A DNA stretch of 6,321 bases from the NCBI RefSeq assembly GCF_937877005.1, contig NZ_CALEFV010000125.1, forward strand, positions 1-6,321, written 5' to 3'. This document shows, in pieces, positions 1-5,452 of this stretch (position 1 is its first letter; every line of letters begins with the position of its first letter). The translations under genes were made by a program, and so were the position numbers. The notes under the pieces were generated by a model. The model did no database searches. It was not told where the DNA came from and worked only from the letters and a program-made list of their open reading frames with translations. This DNA is from an uncultured Fibrobacter sp. Its GTDB lineage: Bacteria; Fibrobacterota; Fibrobacteria; Fibrobacterales; Fibrobacteraceae.

Positions 1-54
1 AACCGACTTTTTTTGCTATGACAATAGAACCGTATAAAATGACTTGACAGAGCC
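1..54 (+). mobile_element. Right end of a MITE-like element (copy 1, cut by the window edge)
   Basis: Bases 1-54 are identical to 2236-2289, the right-hand part of the complete 243-bp element at 2047-2289, and lie in the same orientation. The match begins at base 1, so the element almost certainly continues to the left outside the window. The outer end reads CTTGACAGAGCC (43-54) and is followed by AAAGCCAC (55-62), the same 8 bp that flank the left end of the other copy. On the minus strand this end supplies the last 12 codons and the stop of the interrupted FISUMP gene. Identity is seen directly; mobility is inferred. Confidence 0.75.
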
Positions 55-55
55 A
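1..55. repeat. 55-bp perfect direct repeat, copy A
   Basis: This is a perfect match to 2236-2290 and ends where the flanks diverge (56 is a, 2291 is t). The last matched base is chance identity between the flanks AAAGCCAC and ATTTTGAA; the element itself ends one base earlier. An exact 55-bp match starting at the first base is what a de Bruijn assembly with k=55 leaves at a contig end, so the true repeat is probably longer. Confidence 0.9.
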
Positions 56-62
56 AAGCCAC
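55..62. repeat. 8-bp target-site duplication, copy A (AAAGCCAC)
   Basis: These 8 bp sit immediately outside the right element end (54) and are identical to 2039-2046, which sit immediately outside the left element end (2047). On the minus strand they read GTGGCTTT and encode the Gly-Phe of the FISUMP sequence in the same phase at both places. This is the signature of one insertion with an 8-bp duplication. Confidence 0.75.
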
Positions 63-495
63 CGTAATATTCAGTAGACCAGAATCGTGCAACACCTGGG
101 CCAAAGATTACCCCGTCAGGAAGCCGGGTCATCACCGAAAGCGCCGTAAAGCCGTAGGCATCTTCGCCATTGGCGGCATTACCATCGTAATCGGTCCAAC
201 CGGTCGTGGACTTGAGTTTTTTGCCGGCGACTTCTTGCCCTCCGACATTATCCACGAGGATTGCGAATTCCGTAGAGTCCGGGATATGCCAGCCCTCGGG
301 GCATACGCCACGGGCCGGTTTTTTGATCGAACAAACGTCATCTTCGTCTTCGGTAAAGCCGCAACCCTTGCTGTTCGTGCTGTATGTGCCCGCGCTGTCC
401 ATGGCGGCACCCCATGTGTACATGCGACCATATTTGGTGCAGGAGTCTACGTTGCAGAAGCTATTTTCAACCTTGTGGTTCAGATTTTCGGCCAT

Positions 496-498
496 CTA
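496..498 (-). other. In-frame amber codon replacing a conserved Trp
   Basis: The codon reads TAG between ATA (Ile) and ATG (Met). The intact paralogue has TGG in the same context (GSQIWMAENLN against GDQI-stop-MAENLN). A single G-to-A change at coding position 2 (base 497) explains it. The lysA fragment ends in TAG, so TAG serves as a normal stop in this window and recoding is unlikely. Confidence 0.9.
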
Positions 499-751
499 TA
501 TCTGGTCGCCGATGGTCACGTACTTGTAAACTATGCCGTCGCGTTCATCGCAGAAGTGCGTCGATTCATCGAAATCCGGGCACTTCGAGTTTTTGGGCTC
601 ATCCTTACCTTGTGCCTCTTCTTTTGCCTCTTTTTCGGGTTTGTCGGCTTTGGTCGCACTGGAGGCGTCGTCACCGCAGGCGGAAAGGAGAAGTACTGCT
701 GTGGCCGTCAGGCCGAAAAGAATCTTGTTAGGCATGATGTTTTTCCTTTAG

Positions 752-1927
752 TTAATCCTTGAGGCAACGGATGGAATAATAGGTAATCCTCGACGAGGTA
801 GAGAAAGAGACAGAATAGCTATCGATATATCCGATAAGAAGGACGTTATATGAGGAATTTCCGGTGTTATTGATCCAGAAGGCGGATGCACTTCCTCGTA
901 TCCGAGAGATCCATTTTTCTGTGTTAGCATTATATGAGATGTCACCGGAAGGAATGATTGAAAACCCATAATCGTCCGTTCCATTACAACTATTGCCGGA
1001 AGACTGGGAAACCCATCCGTTGGTAGATTTCAGTTTCATTCCAGCAACGTCTTTGCCGCCAACATAAGATATAAGGTTTTCGAACTCCTCCGAATTAGGT
1101 AGATGCCACCCAACTGGACAAACATTATTTGCGATATCCTTAGAATAATAACGGCCAGTGATTTCGCAATTGGCGGGATCGTCGTCATAACAAAAACTCT
1201 CGGCACTTGCGTAATTCAGGTTTTCTGCCATCCAGATTTGAGAACCGATAGGTACAACCCTGTAACGTTGGCTGTCACGAGAATCTTTTACGTATAAAAT
1301 TCCGTTGTCGCAATAAGCTGGGGCCATTTTCTCGGGATCGTACGGGGTAGCTCCACATACCGCTTTATAAAATTCTACTGTCCGGCTATTCTTTCCGTCA
1401 TTGCAGACTATTGTCAAGGTGCCTTCGCCATTATCAAAAACATTGCAACTGGAGCCTTTGGCGCCGGTTTCTCCTTGTTCTCCCTTTTCACCTTTCTCGC
1501 CATTCAAAATCACGCCTACGGAATCGCCGCTGCAGATAACTTTGTATCCGCTACTGTCGGCTAACTGTTCTACAGTACAAGAAGAACCGGTATCGCCCTT
1601 ATCCCCTTTTTCTCCTTGGTCGCCTTTTTCACCGGTGTCGCCTTTGGCTCCCTGTTCGCCTTGGTCAACCTTATCGCCCTTTTCGCCGTCTTTGCCGTTC
1701 AGCGAGTTCCATTTTTTGTCGACGCAGACGTAGGCTGCAGCCGAATCAAGCGCGTAAACCATGGAGCCTTCGCTGTCCGTGTTGCACTTGGGCAAGGCTT
1801 CGCCCTTTTCCAGTACTTGCATTCCGGTGGTTTCATTGACTTCGGTCACCTCGGTAACTTCGTCGCCACAGGCAGAGAGGAGTAGTATTGCACTGGCCGA
1901 TAGGCCGAAAAGAATCTTGGTGGACAT
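752..1927 (-). CDS. Collagen-like FISUMP lipoprotein (391 aa)
   Basis: The gene is intact, with AAAGGAGAG (1932-1940) a few bases before its ATG. Domains in order: a lipoprotein signal MSTKILFGL with lipobox LSAC and lipidated Cys20; a linker; a collagen-like Gly-X-Y tract at residues 78-114 with one break (Val at 87 where Gly is expected); a small module starting GSSC (115-142); a second Gly-X-Y tract (143-158); another GSSC module (159-190); and a C-terminal FISUMP domain (about 207-391) with IWMAENLNYA, NVCPVGWHLPNSEEF, GMKLKSTNGW and the terminal YYSIRCLKD. It is probably an outer-membrane, cell-surface lipoprotein whose Gly-X-Y segments act as a stalk. It is the middle member of a FISUMP array: 15 nt after the fragment ending at 1943 and 16 nt before the start at 735. 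Both spacers share TAACTAAAGGA, so the genes were probably made by tandem duplication and co-transcribed. Ligand and function are unknown. Confidence 0.9.
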   Translation of the reverse strand: MSTKILFGLSASAILLLSACGDEVTEVTEVNETTGMQVLEKGEALPKCNTDSEGSMVYALDSAAAYVCVDKKWNSLNGKDGEKGDKVDQGEQGAKGDTGEKGDQGEKGDKGDTGSSCTVEQLADSSGYKVICSGDSVGVILNGEKGEKGEQGETGAKGSSCNVFDNGEGTLTIVCNDGKNSRTVEFYKAVCGATPYDPEKMAPAYCDNGILYVKDSRDSQRYRVVPIGSQIWMAENLNYASAESFCYDDDPANCEITGRYYSKDIANNVCPVGWHLPNSEEFENLISYVGGKDVAGMKLKSTNGWVSQSSGNSCNGTDDYGFSIIPSGDISYNANTEKWISRIRGSASAFWINNTGNSSYNVLLIGYIDSYSVSFSTSSRITYYSIRCLKD

Positions 1928-1942
1928 TTTTCTCTCCTTTAG

Positions 1943-2046
1943 TTAGTCCTTTATACAGCGTACGGAGAAATTGTTTTCCATGGGGTCTTCCATCCATGCG
2001 CTGCCGTCGTCTTCTGTCAGGTACAGGTAATATGCACTAAAGCCAC
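1943..2046 (-). pseudogene. 3' fragment of a FISUMP gene cut by the element
   Basis: On the minus strand the frame ending in TAA at 1943-1945 encodes GFSAYYLYLTEDDG, a Trp-Met acidic stretch, and the ending MENNFSVRCIKD, a typical FISUMP C-terminus. The open frame meets the element at 2046/2047 and has no start of its own. The 8 bp at the junction equal those where the gene at 16-735 is cut. Placing this piece after ...FWSTEYYGGF of that gene restores one continuous FISUMP domain in the same phase (...EYYGGFSAYYLYL...). It could be the displaced 3' half of that gene or the tail of a close paralogue. The 15-nt spacer to the next gene matches the spacer at 736-751. Confidence 0.85.
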
Positions 2047-2057
2047 GGCTCTGTCAA
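2029..2057 (-). promoter_or_regulatory. Candidate hybrid promoter: -35 from the element end, -10 in the FISUMP fragment
   Basis: On the minus strand the left element end contains a consensus TTGACA (2057-2052) facing outward. A 17-bp spacer follows, then CATATT (2034-2029), a 4-of-6 match to TATAAT. It would read into the intact FISUMP lipoprotein gene starting at 1927, whose native upstream region has been lost. The match is seen in the sequence; activity is inferred, and sigma-70-type consensus use in this phylum is assumed. Confidence 0.35.
2039..2046. repeat. 8-bp target-site duplication, copy B (AAAGCCAC)
   Basis: This is identical to 55-62 and directly adjoins the left end of the 243-bp element. 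The other side of this same element copy has a different 8 bp (ATTTTGAA, 2290-2297), so the two matching duplications belong to different element copies. Confidence 0.75.
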
Positions 2058-2289
2058 GCCTTTTTATATAGCTGCGTGGTTATTTCCGAAAAACTGCGGT
2101 TCTGCTGCGGTTTTGACCTCGGCTCTGTCACACCAGACTGTATGGTTGCAAGAACGCTGCGGAAACCAAAAATGCCCAAAATAGCCTAAATTCTGCAATT
2201 CCGTAGTGAATAAACAGCTTCGGAGGGGCTTACGAAACCGACTTTTTTTGCTATGACAATAGAACCGTATAAAATGACTTGACAGAGCC
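2047..2289. mobile_element. Complete 243-bp MITE-like element with 25-bp terminal inverted repeats
   Basis: The left end (2047-2071) and the reverse complement of the right end (2265-2289) match at 21 of 25 positions. Both begin GGCTCTGTCAAG and share TTTTATA further in. There is no transposase; the longest frames inside show no recognisable domain. Interior 2121-2130 repeats the first 10 bp of the terminal sequence (GGCTCTGTCA), suggesting a rearranged or nested origin. An 8-bp target duplication is inferred from the FISUMP junctions. An 8-bp duplication with ends starting GG-TCT is known in the ISL3 family, and IS6 elements also make 8-bp duplications, but I cannot assign the parent family. 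Other ends of the element occur at 1-54 and 5429-5452. Confidence 0.8.
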
Positions 2290-2290
2290 A
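2236..2290. repeat. 55-bp perfect direct repeat, copy B
   Basis: Identical to 1-55, same orientation, 2235 bp apart. It comprises the right part of the 243-bp element plus one base of flank. Confidence 0.9.
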
Positions 2291-2313
2291 TTTTGAAGAC
2301 TCCGTCAAGTCAT
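2266..2313 (-). terminator. Rho-independent terminator of the 582-aa lipoprotein operon, partly built from the element end
   Basis: In the minus-strand transcript, 2313-2300 pairs with 2287-2274 over 14 positions (10 perfect outer pairs ATGACTTGAC/GTCAAGTCAT, then one G-U pair and GAG/CTC), with a 12-nt loop followed by TTTTATA. The plus strand would have an A-C mismatch at the wobble, so the structure favours minus-strand transcripts. It lies about 40 bp after the stop at 2355. An overlapping shorter hairpin (2271-2294, 9-bp arms, loop TGACAG) is a mutually exclusive alternative. One arm is the element's right end and the other (2298-2313) is a degenerate, inverted copy of it. Confidence 0.75.
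2298..2313. repeat. Degenerate inverted copy of the element terminal repeat
   Basis: The 16 bp match the terminal sequence as read from the right end at 14 positions (differences at the second and sixth bases). They are separated from the element end at 2289 by exactly 8 bp (ATTTTGAA). Either two ends abut across an 8-bp spacer, or the pair is simply the palindrome of an older terminator. Confidence 0.5.
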
Positions 2314-2354
2314 GCGGGACTGGTATAGTACGATTACACCCAATCTTTACCTGA

Positions 2355-4103
2355 TTATTTTTCCGGGCAGATATAGTTCTTTTCATCTTCTGCAAAAGTC
2401 GCATTGGTCCATTCACCTTCAGTGCAGCAATATCCATCGGGCATGCTTCCATCCGGATTCTGTTCCAAGTACTTGTCGCAGTCCTTCTCATACCAATTGG
2501 AACCAAGGCAGATCTGATCTTCCAGAACCTTGCCTTCTGTCCCCTCGTCGCCACACATAGCAGGTTTCCACACCTTATCCGTGCAAAGAACCATCCTCTC
2601 GCTGGCGGCAGCTATTTTCATCTCGCCTGATTCACAAGGTTCCTCGAGCTTTTCAGCTTCAAGGTATCCCTTTCTATCTATGCAGCCGATACCCGTAATC
2701 TCAATAGAACCCGTTTCCCGGAAATGCCAGGTAAAGTTCGTCACCTGCCCGTTGACCCCTTCGATAGTTCCTTCGCCGCAAACACGGCCCCAACATTCGT
2801 ATTGCAAGTAATCCCAGGGAATATAGACAGTTTTCCACTCATCACTGTCCGTAATATACATGTAGTAGTCACCATCTTCGCCACCCAAGGGTGATCCCAC
2901 GACAAAATTGTGGCCGTTCCCCTTGTAGGAGTATTTTATGGCTTCGCAATCAGAATAGTCCTCCGGTTCGCCGCGCTCGTTCAGCCAATAGCCCAAACCC
3001 GCATAGTCGAAACCAATCTTTTTCCCGATATCAAACGTCGCCTTGATGGTATCGCCAGCGTTCCTATACGAAATAGTGGAGACACCTCTGTCCACCGAGT
3101 CCGTATAGGCTTTCCAGTCATCATAGATTTTCTTGAGCCAGCGGCCATCCTTGCACCTGAATGTCGCATGTGCAAGTTCGCTCATGCGGTTCATGTTTTC
3201 CTTCAATTCGCCTTCCGCCTTCTTGTCGCAGTCGCCGAGTCCGTAGTTTTCCCACCAAAACTTGTCAACCGTCTTCTCGAATTCCGGAATCGTATCGGAG
3301 AGTTCCCAGTCTTCCATGTTCTTGCGAATGGAGGCATAGTAGTCCCCCTCACTCCGTGCGCTTGCCCAGTCCGCGATCTTCGTCGCAGTCACGCTGTCGT
3401 CCCACACGCCGTCATCCTCGATGTCGTATGCGAAATCCGCAAGTCTCTCCGAAAATTCCGCCTCGGAAAGTTCTCCCTGCATAAGAATGCTGATGGCGAG
3501 CAGAACTGCGTTCCCCTTGCCGGACTCAAATATAGACAGGCCCTCGAACCCCTCGATGGATTCATCTGCGACTTGGAACGCCTTGAGGATTTCCTGTTCC
3601 GCCTGTTTTTTCGCCTCGGCCACGGAGGCCCCGTCATCTACCAGGTGCTGCATGCGTTCGTAGGCAAGGTGCGTGAGCAGGTTGATGTTCGCCGTCTCCC
3701 TGTCGGATACGTCCACCAGCGCATTGAGCGAGATAGATGCGGCCGAATTCTTGCCGCTCACTTCGTTGCGGTAGAAACCGTTTGCCTCCAGCAACACATA
3801 CTGCGATTCCAGATTGAGGTGCGTGAAGCGGAAGTCGCCGCGATCGCTCGCAATCTTTCCCGTAAAGGCTCGACCGGTCTGTCCCAAGTTATCCACGTTC
3901 AGTTCGTAGAGCCTTACCGCAGAACCCTTCACGAAAGGTCCCTTCTCGGATACGCCCGCAATGGTCTTGTCCTCGATGGCAATCTGCGTCTCTTCGGTGG
4001 CACCGCCCGTATGCGTGTCTTTATCGTCGGAAGAGCATGCGCCCAATCCGAACGCGGTAAATGCAAGGGCAGTGTAACTGGCTATTTCAAAAAACTTCTT
4101 CAT
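2355..4103 (-). CDS. Large multidomain lipoprotein of Fibrobacter type (582 aa)
   Basis: I chose the ATG at 4101-4103 over the in-frame one at 4136: it starts the signal peptide MKKFFEIAS directly and has AAGAAGGA (4113-4120) upstream. The lipobox is LGAC with lipidated Cys23. Residues about 48-190 form a domain seen in Fibrobacter and related lipoproteins (GVSEKGPFVKGSAVRLYELN, later INLLTHLAYERMQ). A linker region ends in a CKDGRW motif (317-322). Residues about 345-480 look like a beta-sandwich, carbohydrate-binding or CIA30-like module (DTIKATFDI, VYIPWDYL, then FRETGSIEITGIGC). The C-terminal part (about 489-582) carries Cys/Trp short repeats (LCTDKVW, CLGSNWYEKDC, CCTEGEW). It is probably a surface lipoprotein that binds plant polysaccharide or a cell-surface partner; no catalytic motif is recognised. 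It starts 5 nt after the TIGR02147 stop, so the two are co-transcribed and probably linked in function. Confidence 0.85.
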   Translation of the reverse strand: MKKFFEIASYTALAFTAFGLGACSSDDKDTHTGGATEETQIAIEDKTIAGVSEKGPFVKGSAVRLYELNVDNLGQTGRAFTGKIASDRGDFRFTHLNLESQYVLLEANGFYRNEVSGKNSAASISLNALVDVSDRETANINLLTHLAYERMQHLVDDGASVAEAKKQAEQEILKAFQVADESIEGFEGLSIFESGKGNAVLLAISILMQGELSEAEFSERLADFAYDIEDDGVWDDSVTATKIADWASARSEGDYYASIRKNMEDWELSDTIPEFEKTVDKFWWENYGLGDCDKKAEGELKENMNRMSELAHATFRCKDGRWLKKIYDDWKAYTDSVDRGVSTISYRNAGDTIKATFDIGKKIGFDYAGLGYWLNERGEPEDYSDCEAIKYSYKGNGHNFVVGSPLGGEDGDYYMYITDSDEWKTVYIPWDYLQYECWGRVCGEGTIEGVNGQVTNFTWHFRETGSIEITGIGCIDRKGYLEAEKLEEPCESGEMKIAAASERMVLCTDKVWKPAMCGDEGTEGKVLEDQICLGSNWYEKDCDKYLEQNPDGSMPDGYCCTEGEWTNATFAEDEKNYICPEK

Positions 4104-4108
4104 AAAGT

Positions 4109-4942
4109 TTAATCCTTCTTCGGCTTCACGCTCCACGTGAGCGGGAAAAGTTGCAAGTTCAGTCGATAGACGCGTTCCATGTCGTCGTCTTCGGTAGCGA
4201 TGGCGATAATACGCCTTCTAAAATCCGCGAGTTCCTTCACTATCTTCTGGAACGACTTCTGCGTGAGCCCGAGCGTAAGGCCCGAAACGGAGCGCTCGGA
4301 AAGCGGCACGTTCTTGATGGCGTCAAGCGCGAAGGCACCCATCTGCAGGTGCATCTGCTGGACCGCGAGGGGCACAAAATCCATCTTGCCCGTAGAAACC
4401 GTCTTGTTAGTTTGTTCAAACTTATTCTTGCCGGCCTTTTTCAGGAGCCCCATAGCCGTCAGGTACTCTATAGTCGCAGACACCTGCTTCGCGGTGATTT
4501 TCGGCATGCACTGTACCGCCACCTGCTTTGGCTTTTTGCCGGGCATGTGAGGCACCAGCTCCCTGAGCACGGGGTTCAGCCACGATTCGAAATACCCCAT
4601 GGATTTCTGCCCAAGCACATTGACGCGGTGCGCCTTAGATAAAGCCTGCATCTCTTCGAAATGCTTTTGCCTTATGGCTTCGCGCCTTGCCTGGTTGAAC
4701 GCCACGAGCGACCTGAAATACGCAAGCTCGAAGCCTTCCAGCCCCATGGCCCGCGCAACACGCAATATTCCGGGCCCGCGAAGCCCAGACTTCCCCTCAC
4801 ATACCAGCTTCAGGTAAACCGGCGAGCGGAAGCCCGCAAGTTTCGAGAACTCGCGCCACGTTATCGCCGTGTGTGTTTTTTTGTCGCTGAACCAGTCGCG
4901 CATAAAGGCGTGATAGTCCTGGTATGTGATTACGGAATTCAT
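4109..4942 (-). CDS. TIGR02147 family protein, putative transcriptional regulator with DUF4423 (277 aa)
   Basis: Length and sequence fit the TIGR02147 family, which is strongly expanded in Fibrobacter. The N-terminus (YQDYHAFMRDWF) leads into a helix-turn-helix-like segment at residues 28-68 (TWREFSKLAGF, then YLKLVCEGKSGLRG and a helix ILRVARAMGL). Residues about 72-110 are a basic, helical linker. DUF4423 covers about 110-277 and includes a winged-helix-like part (ITAKQVSATIEYLTAMGLLKK, 149-169) and the typical SVSGLTLGL segment near 218-226. Family proteins often sit beside lipoprotein genes, as here: the stop lies 5 nt before the lipoprotein start, whose ribosome site is inside this gene's last codons. 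No good Shine-Dalgarno precedes the ATG at 4942. DNA binding and local regulation are inferred, not shown. Confidence 0.85.
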   Translation of the reverse strand: MNSVITYQDYHAFMRDWFSDKKTHTAITWREFSKLAGFRSPVYLKLVCEGKSGLRGPGILRVARAMGLEGFELAYFRSLVAFNQARREAIRQKHFEEMQALSKAHRVNVLGQKSMGYFESWLNPVLRELVPHMPGKKPKQVAVQCMPKITAKQVSATIEYLTAMGLLKKAGKNKFEQTNKTVSTGKMDFVPLAVQQMHLQMGAFALDAIKNVPLSERSVSGLTLGLTQKSFQKIVKELADFRRRIIAIATEDDDMERVYRLNLQLFPLTWSVKPKKD

Positions 4943-4981
4943 TTACTAGGAATATATACGCTTGCTGCGAAAAACGGTGCG

Positions 4982-5010
4982 ATAATAGATACAGAATCGC
5001 CAAAAAACAA
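4982..5010 (-). promoter_or_regulatory. Candidate promoter of the TIGR02147-lipoprotein operon
   Basis: On the minus strand TTGTTT (5010-5005) is followed after 17 bp by TATTAT (4987-4982), 40 bp upstream of the start at 4942. It lies in the AT-rich gap after the lysA terminator. The match is reasonable; use is inferred. Confidence 0.45.
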
Positions 5011-5069
5011 CTAATTTACGACAACATCACGAAAATTTACTTTTTTATGATACAAAAAAGCCTAAATTA

Positions 5070-5099
5070 AAAGAAAAGCGGAAATTTCCACTTTTCTTT
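5070..5099 (-). terminator. Rho-independent terminator downstream of the lysA fragment
   Basis: A near-perfect palindrome: 15-nt arms (5070-5084 and 5085-5099) matching at all but one position, which forms a U-G pair only in the minus-strand transcript. A T-rich stretch follows. It sits 30 bp after the lysA stop and separates it from the TIGR02147 promoter. Confidence 0.7.
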
Positions 5100-5129
5100 A
5101 TAAAGATTTTTTTTAGAGAATTTACAAAA

Positions 5130-5417
5130 CTACAGGTCGATAGCCCTGTCGTTCTGCAACAGCTGCTCGAAGGTCTGCCTTTCGCGGATGACCTTCAATT
5201 CGCCGTTCGTGTACATAGTTTCGGCGGCATAGCGGCGGCTGTTGTAGTTGCTGCTCATGGCGGCACCGTAGGCACCTGCGTCATGGAGAATCAGCAAGTC
5301 GCCGACCTTCGCCTTCGGGAGCTTGCGGGTCACCACGAAGCCGCCTTCTTCCTGCGTGAACACGTCACCAGCCCGCAAGCGGTCTGGTGCGACAATTCGA
5401 CCACAAAGTATGGTCAT
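5130..5417 (-). pseudogene. lysA: lysA C-terminal fragment (diaminopimelate decarboxylase)
   Basis: LysA is the PLP enzyme that decarboxylates meso-diaminopimelate to lysine. Residues 17-95 of this frame match the C-terminus of E. coli-type LysA: GDVFTQEEGG, LPKAKVGDLLILHDAGAYG, the MSSNYNSR segment, and the RERQTFEQLL end. The family is about 420 residues, so some 80% is missing, including the PLP-binding lysine domain. The conserved Cys-Glu-Ser just before GD, part of the active site, is replaced by RLRA, so similarity stops near 5369. The ATG at 5417 is preceded in frame by TAG and has no convincing ribosome site. The breakpoint lies at a palindrome (5366-5389) and about 60 bp from an element end. 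The fragment cannot be an active enzyme; the 3' end and terminator are native. The alternative is an assembly join. Confidence 0.85.
5366..5389. repeat. Quasi-palindrome at the lysA breakpoint
   Basis: The arms CACCAGCCCGC (5366-5376) and GCGGTCTGGTG (5379-5389) are inverted copies with one mismatch and a 2-nt centre. The left arm lies in recognisable lysA sequence; the right arm lies in sequence that no longer matches LysA. Confidence 0.6.
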
Positions 5418-5428
5418 GCCCGACTAGG

Positions 5429-5452
5429 CGTATAAAATGGCTTGACAGAGCC
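5429..5452 (+). mobile_element. Solitary right end of the MITE-like element (copy 3)
   Basis: The 24 bp match 2266-2289 with one difference (g for a at 5440), and the identity continues through the next 8 bp (ATTTTGAA, 5453-5460). To the left, similarity to the element interior fades within about 15 bp and lysA-related sequence follows, so the rest of the element is missing or diverged. Confidence 0.65.

Larger units (their letters stand above)
16..735 (-). pseudogene. FISUMP-domain lipoprotein, broken by an amber codon and by an element insertion
   Basis: The start at 735 has AAAGGA (744-749) as ribosome site. The N-terminus is a lipoprotein signal: MPNKILFGL, a hydrophobic stretch, then lipobox LSAC with the lipidated Cys at residue 20. 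An acidic and lysine-rich linker follows (about 21-60), then a FISUMP domain. Codon 80 is TAG (496-498) where the family, and the neighbour at 752-1927, have Trp in QIWMAENLN. Reading stays in the same frame for another 159 codons with FISUMP hallmarks (VCPEGWHIPDSTEF, KLKSTTGW, FWSTEYYGGF). After GGF the frame enters the mobile-element end and stops at 16-18, so the normal C-terminus (SVRC-KD type) is missing. A matching 3' piece lies at 1943-2046. Without the two lesions the protein would be about 258 residues. As it stands, only a 79-residue exported peptide is expected. FISUMP function is unknown; the proteins are thought to be surface lipoproteins. Confidence 0.85.

Noticed and set aside
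496..498. TAG as a recoded sense codon
   Set aside because: The lysA fragment ends in TAG at its natural C-terminus, and a single base change from the conserved TGG explains the codon.
1401..1733. Plus-strand frame rich in Pro-Phe-Ser-Pro repeats
   Set aside because: It is the complement of the Gly-X-Y repeats in the FISUMP lipoprotein and inherits its repetitiveness from them.
1..2290. CRISPR array or tRNA/rRNA genes
   Set aside because: The repeats are two long direct copies and inverted ends, not short regular repeats with spacers, and no tRNA cloverleaf or rRNA sequence was recognised in the window.
2064..2291. 75-codon minus-strand frame inside the element as a possible transposase remnant
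   Set aside because: No transposase motif is visible, and the frame simply spans the inverted repeats and the AT-rich interior.
2910..4112. 400-codon open frame on the plus strand
   Set aside because: It lies antisense to the 582-aa lipoprotein, which has a signal peptide, lipobox, ribosome site and recognisable domains; the plus-strand translation resembles no family and has no credible start.
4943..5129. Riboswitch or small RNA in the gap between the lysA fragment and the TIGR02147 gene
   Set aside because: Apart from the terminator palindrome and a promoter-like pair of boxes, I see only AT-rich sequence with no structured, conserved-looking element.
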